This document shows positions 6,311-7,083 of a DNA stretch of 7,083 nt, piece by piece. This DNA comes from TMED109 sp015660425. Its GTDB lineage: Bacteria > Pseudomonadota > Alphaproteobacteria > TMED109. Numbering within the stretch: the first letter of the stretch is position 1; every line of letters begins with the position of its first letter. Under the pieces are notes generated by a model. That model did not search any database. It saw nothing but the letters and a program-made list of their open reading frames with translations, and was not told the DNA's origin. The DNA lies in NCBI GenBank assembly GCA_029936295.1, contig JAPYTH010000048.1, forward strand, positions 1 through 7,083. Direction: 5' to 3'. The translations under genes were made by a program, and so were the position numbers.

Positions 6311-6443
6311 GAAGACCTGGCAACGACCTACTCTTCCGCACCTTAAGATGAAGTACCATCGGCGCTGAGGATTTTCACTACCGAGTTCGGAATGGAATCG
6401 GGTGCAGGCTCCTCGCTATAATCACCAAGTCATCTTAATACCG
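6302..6443 (-). other. Pre-5S processing stem flanking 5S rRNA
   Basis: The 11 bases at 6302-6312 (CGGTATTAAGA) are the exact reverse complement of 6433-6443. They sit immediately outside the 5S terminal helix on both sides, so the precursor can extend the 5S end helix by 11 base pairs. Such extended stems are typical substrates for endonucleolytic maturation of 5S. Confidence 0.7.
6314..6431 (-). rRNA. rrf: 5S ribosomal RNA
   Basis: About 118 nt. The terminal helix GACTTGG/CCAGGTC pairs along its length with one G:T wobble. Conserved internal 5S sequences are present (CACCCGATTCCATTCCGAACTCGG and GCGCCGATGGTACT, read in pieces). It lies between 23S and tRNA-fMet on the same strand. The ends are assigned from the helix and may be off by one or two bases. 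Confidence 0.95.
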
Positions 6444-6489
6444 TAAAGTTAATATACACTTGCCAAATATACAGAGTAATTACTGTACA

Positions 6490-7083
<594 letters not shown>

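Overview
The window looks like the chromosome of an AT-rich, streamlined alphaproteobacterium, probably marine. The protein-coding DNA is very A+T-rich (13 of 60 bases are G/C at 3601-3660). The rRNA genes run 23S - 5S - tRNA-fMet, the order usual in Alphaproteobacteria, and the gene content (Tat-exported PhoX phosphatase, SMP-30 lactonase, inverse-autotransporter barrel) fits a marine member. The lineage cannot be fixed from this piece. As I recall, classic Pelagibacter genomes have 5S separated from 23S by a hypervariable region; here 5S directly follows 23S, so this may be another AT-rich alphaproteobacterial clade or a different SAR11-like layout.

Layout, left to right. The 3' half of recQ (plus strand) enters from the left edge. 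It converges, with one base between stop codons, on phoX (minus strand), a secreted alkaline phosphatase. Between phoX and the next minus-strand gene is a 262-base gap. It holds the phoX upstream region and a previously hidden 48-codon plus-strand ORF for a tiny membrane protein, with TTG start and a good Shine-Dalgarno (SD) sequence. Then comes a compact minus-strand cluster read in the order: inverse-autotransporter beta-barrel (5096-6043), small secreted cysteine-containing protein (4367-5095), cupin (3847-4317), SMP-30/gluconolactonase-like protein (2985-3854). The right end is the minus-strand rRNA operon tail: 23S 3' part, 5S with a long flanking processing stem, and tRNA-fMet.

How the parts may work together. 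The barrel and the secreted protein are joined stop-to-start with the ribosome-binding site inside the upstream gene, so they probably form a two-gene surface module in which the passenger is a separate exported polypeptide. The cupin and SMP-30 genes overlap by 8 bases and look like a small sugar/lactone metabolism pair. PhoX would release phosphate from organic esters in the periplasm or outside the cell.

Most interesting signals: two genes of the cluster lack a sensible ATG/GTG/TTG start, but each has a strong SD placed before an in-frame ATT (or ATA). The initiator tRNA in the same window has an A29:U41 pair in place of the first of the three conserved G:C anticodon-stem pairs. These observations are independent; a link to relaxed start-codon choice is only an inference.
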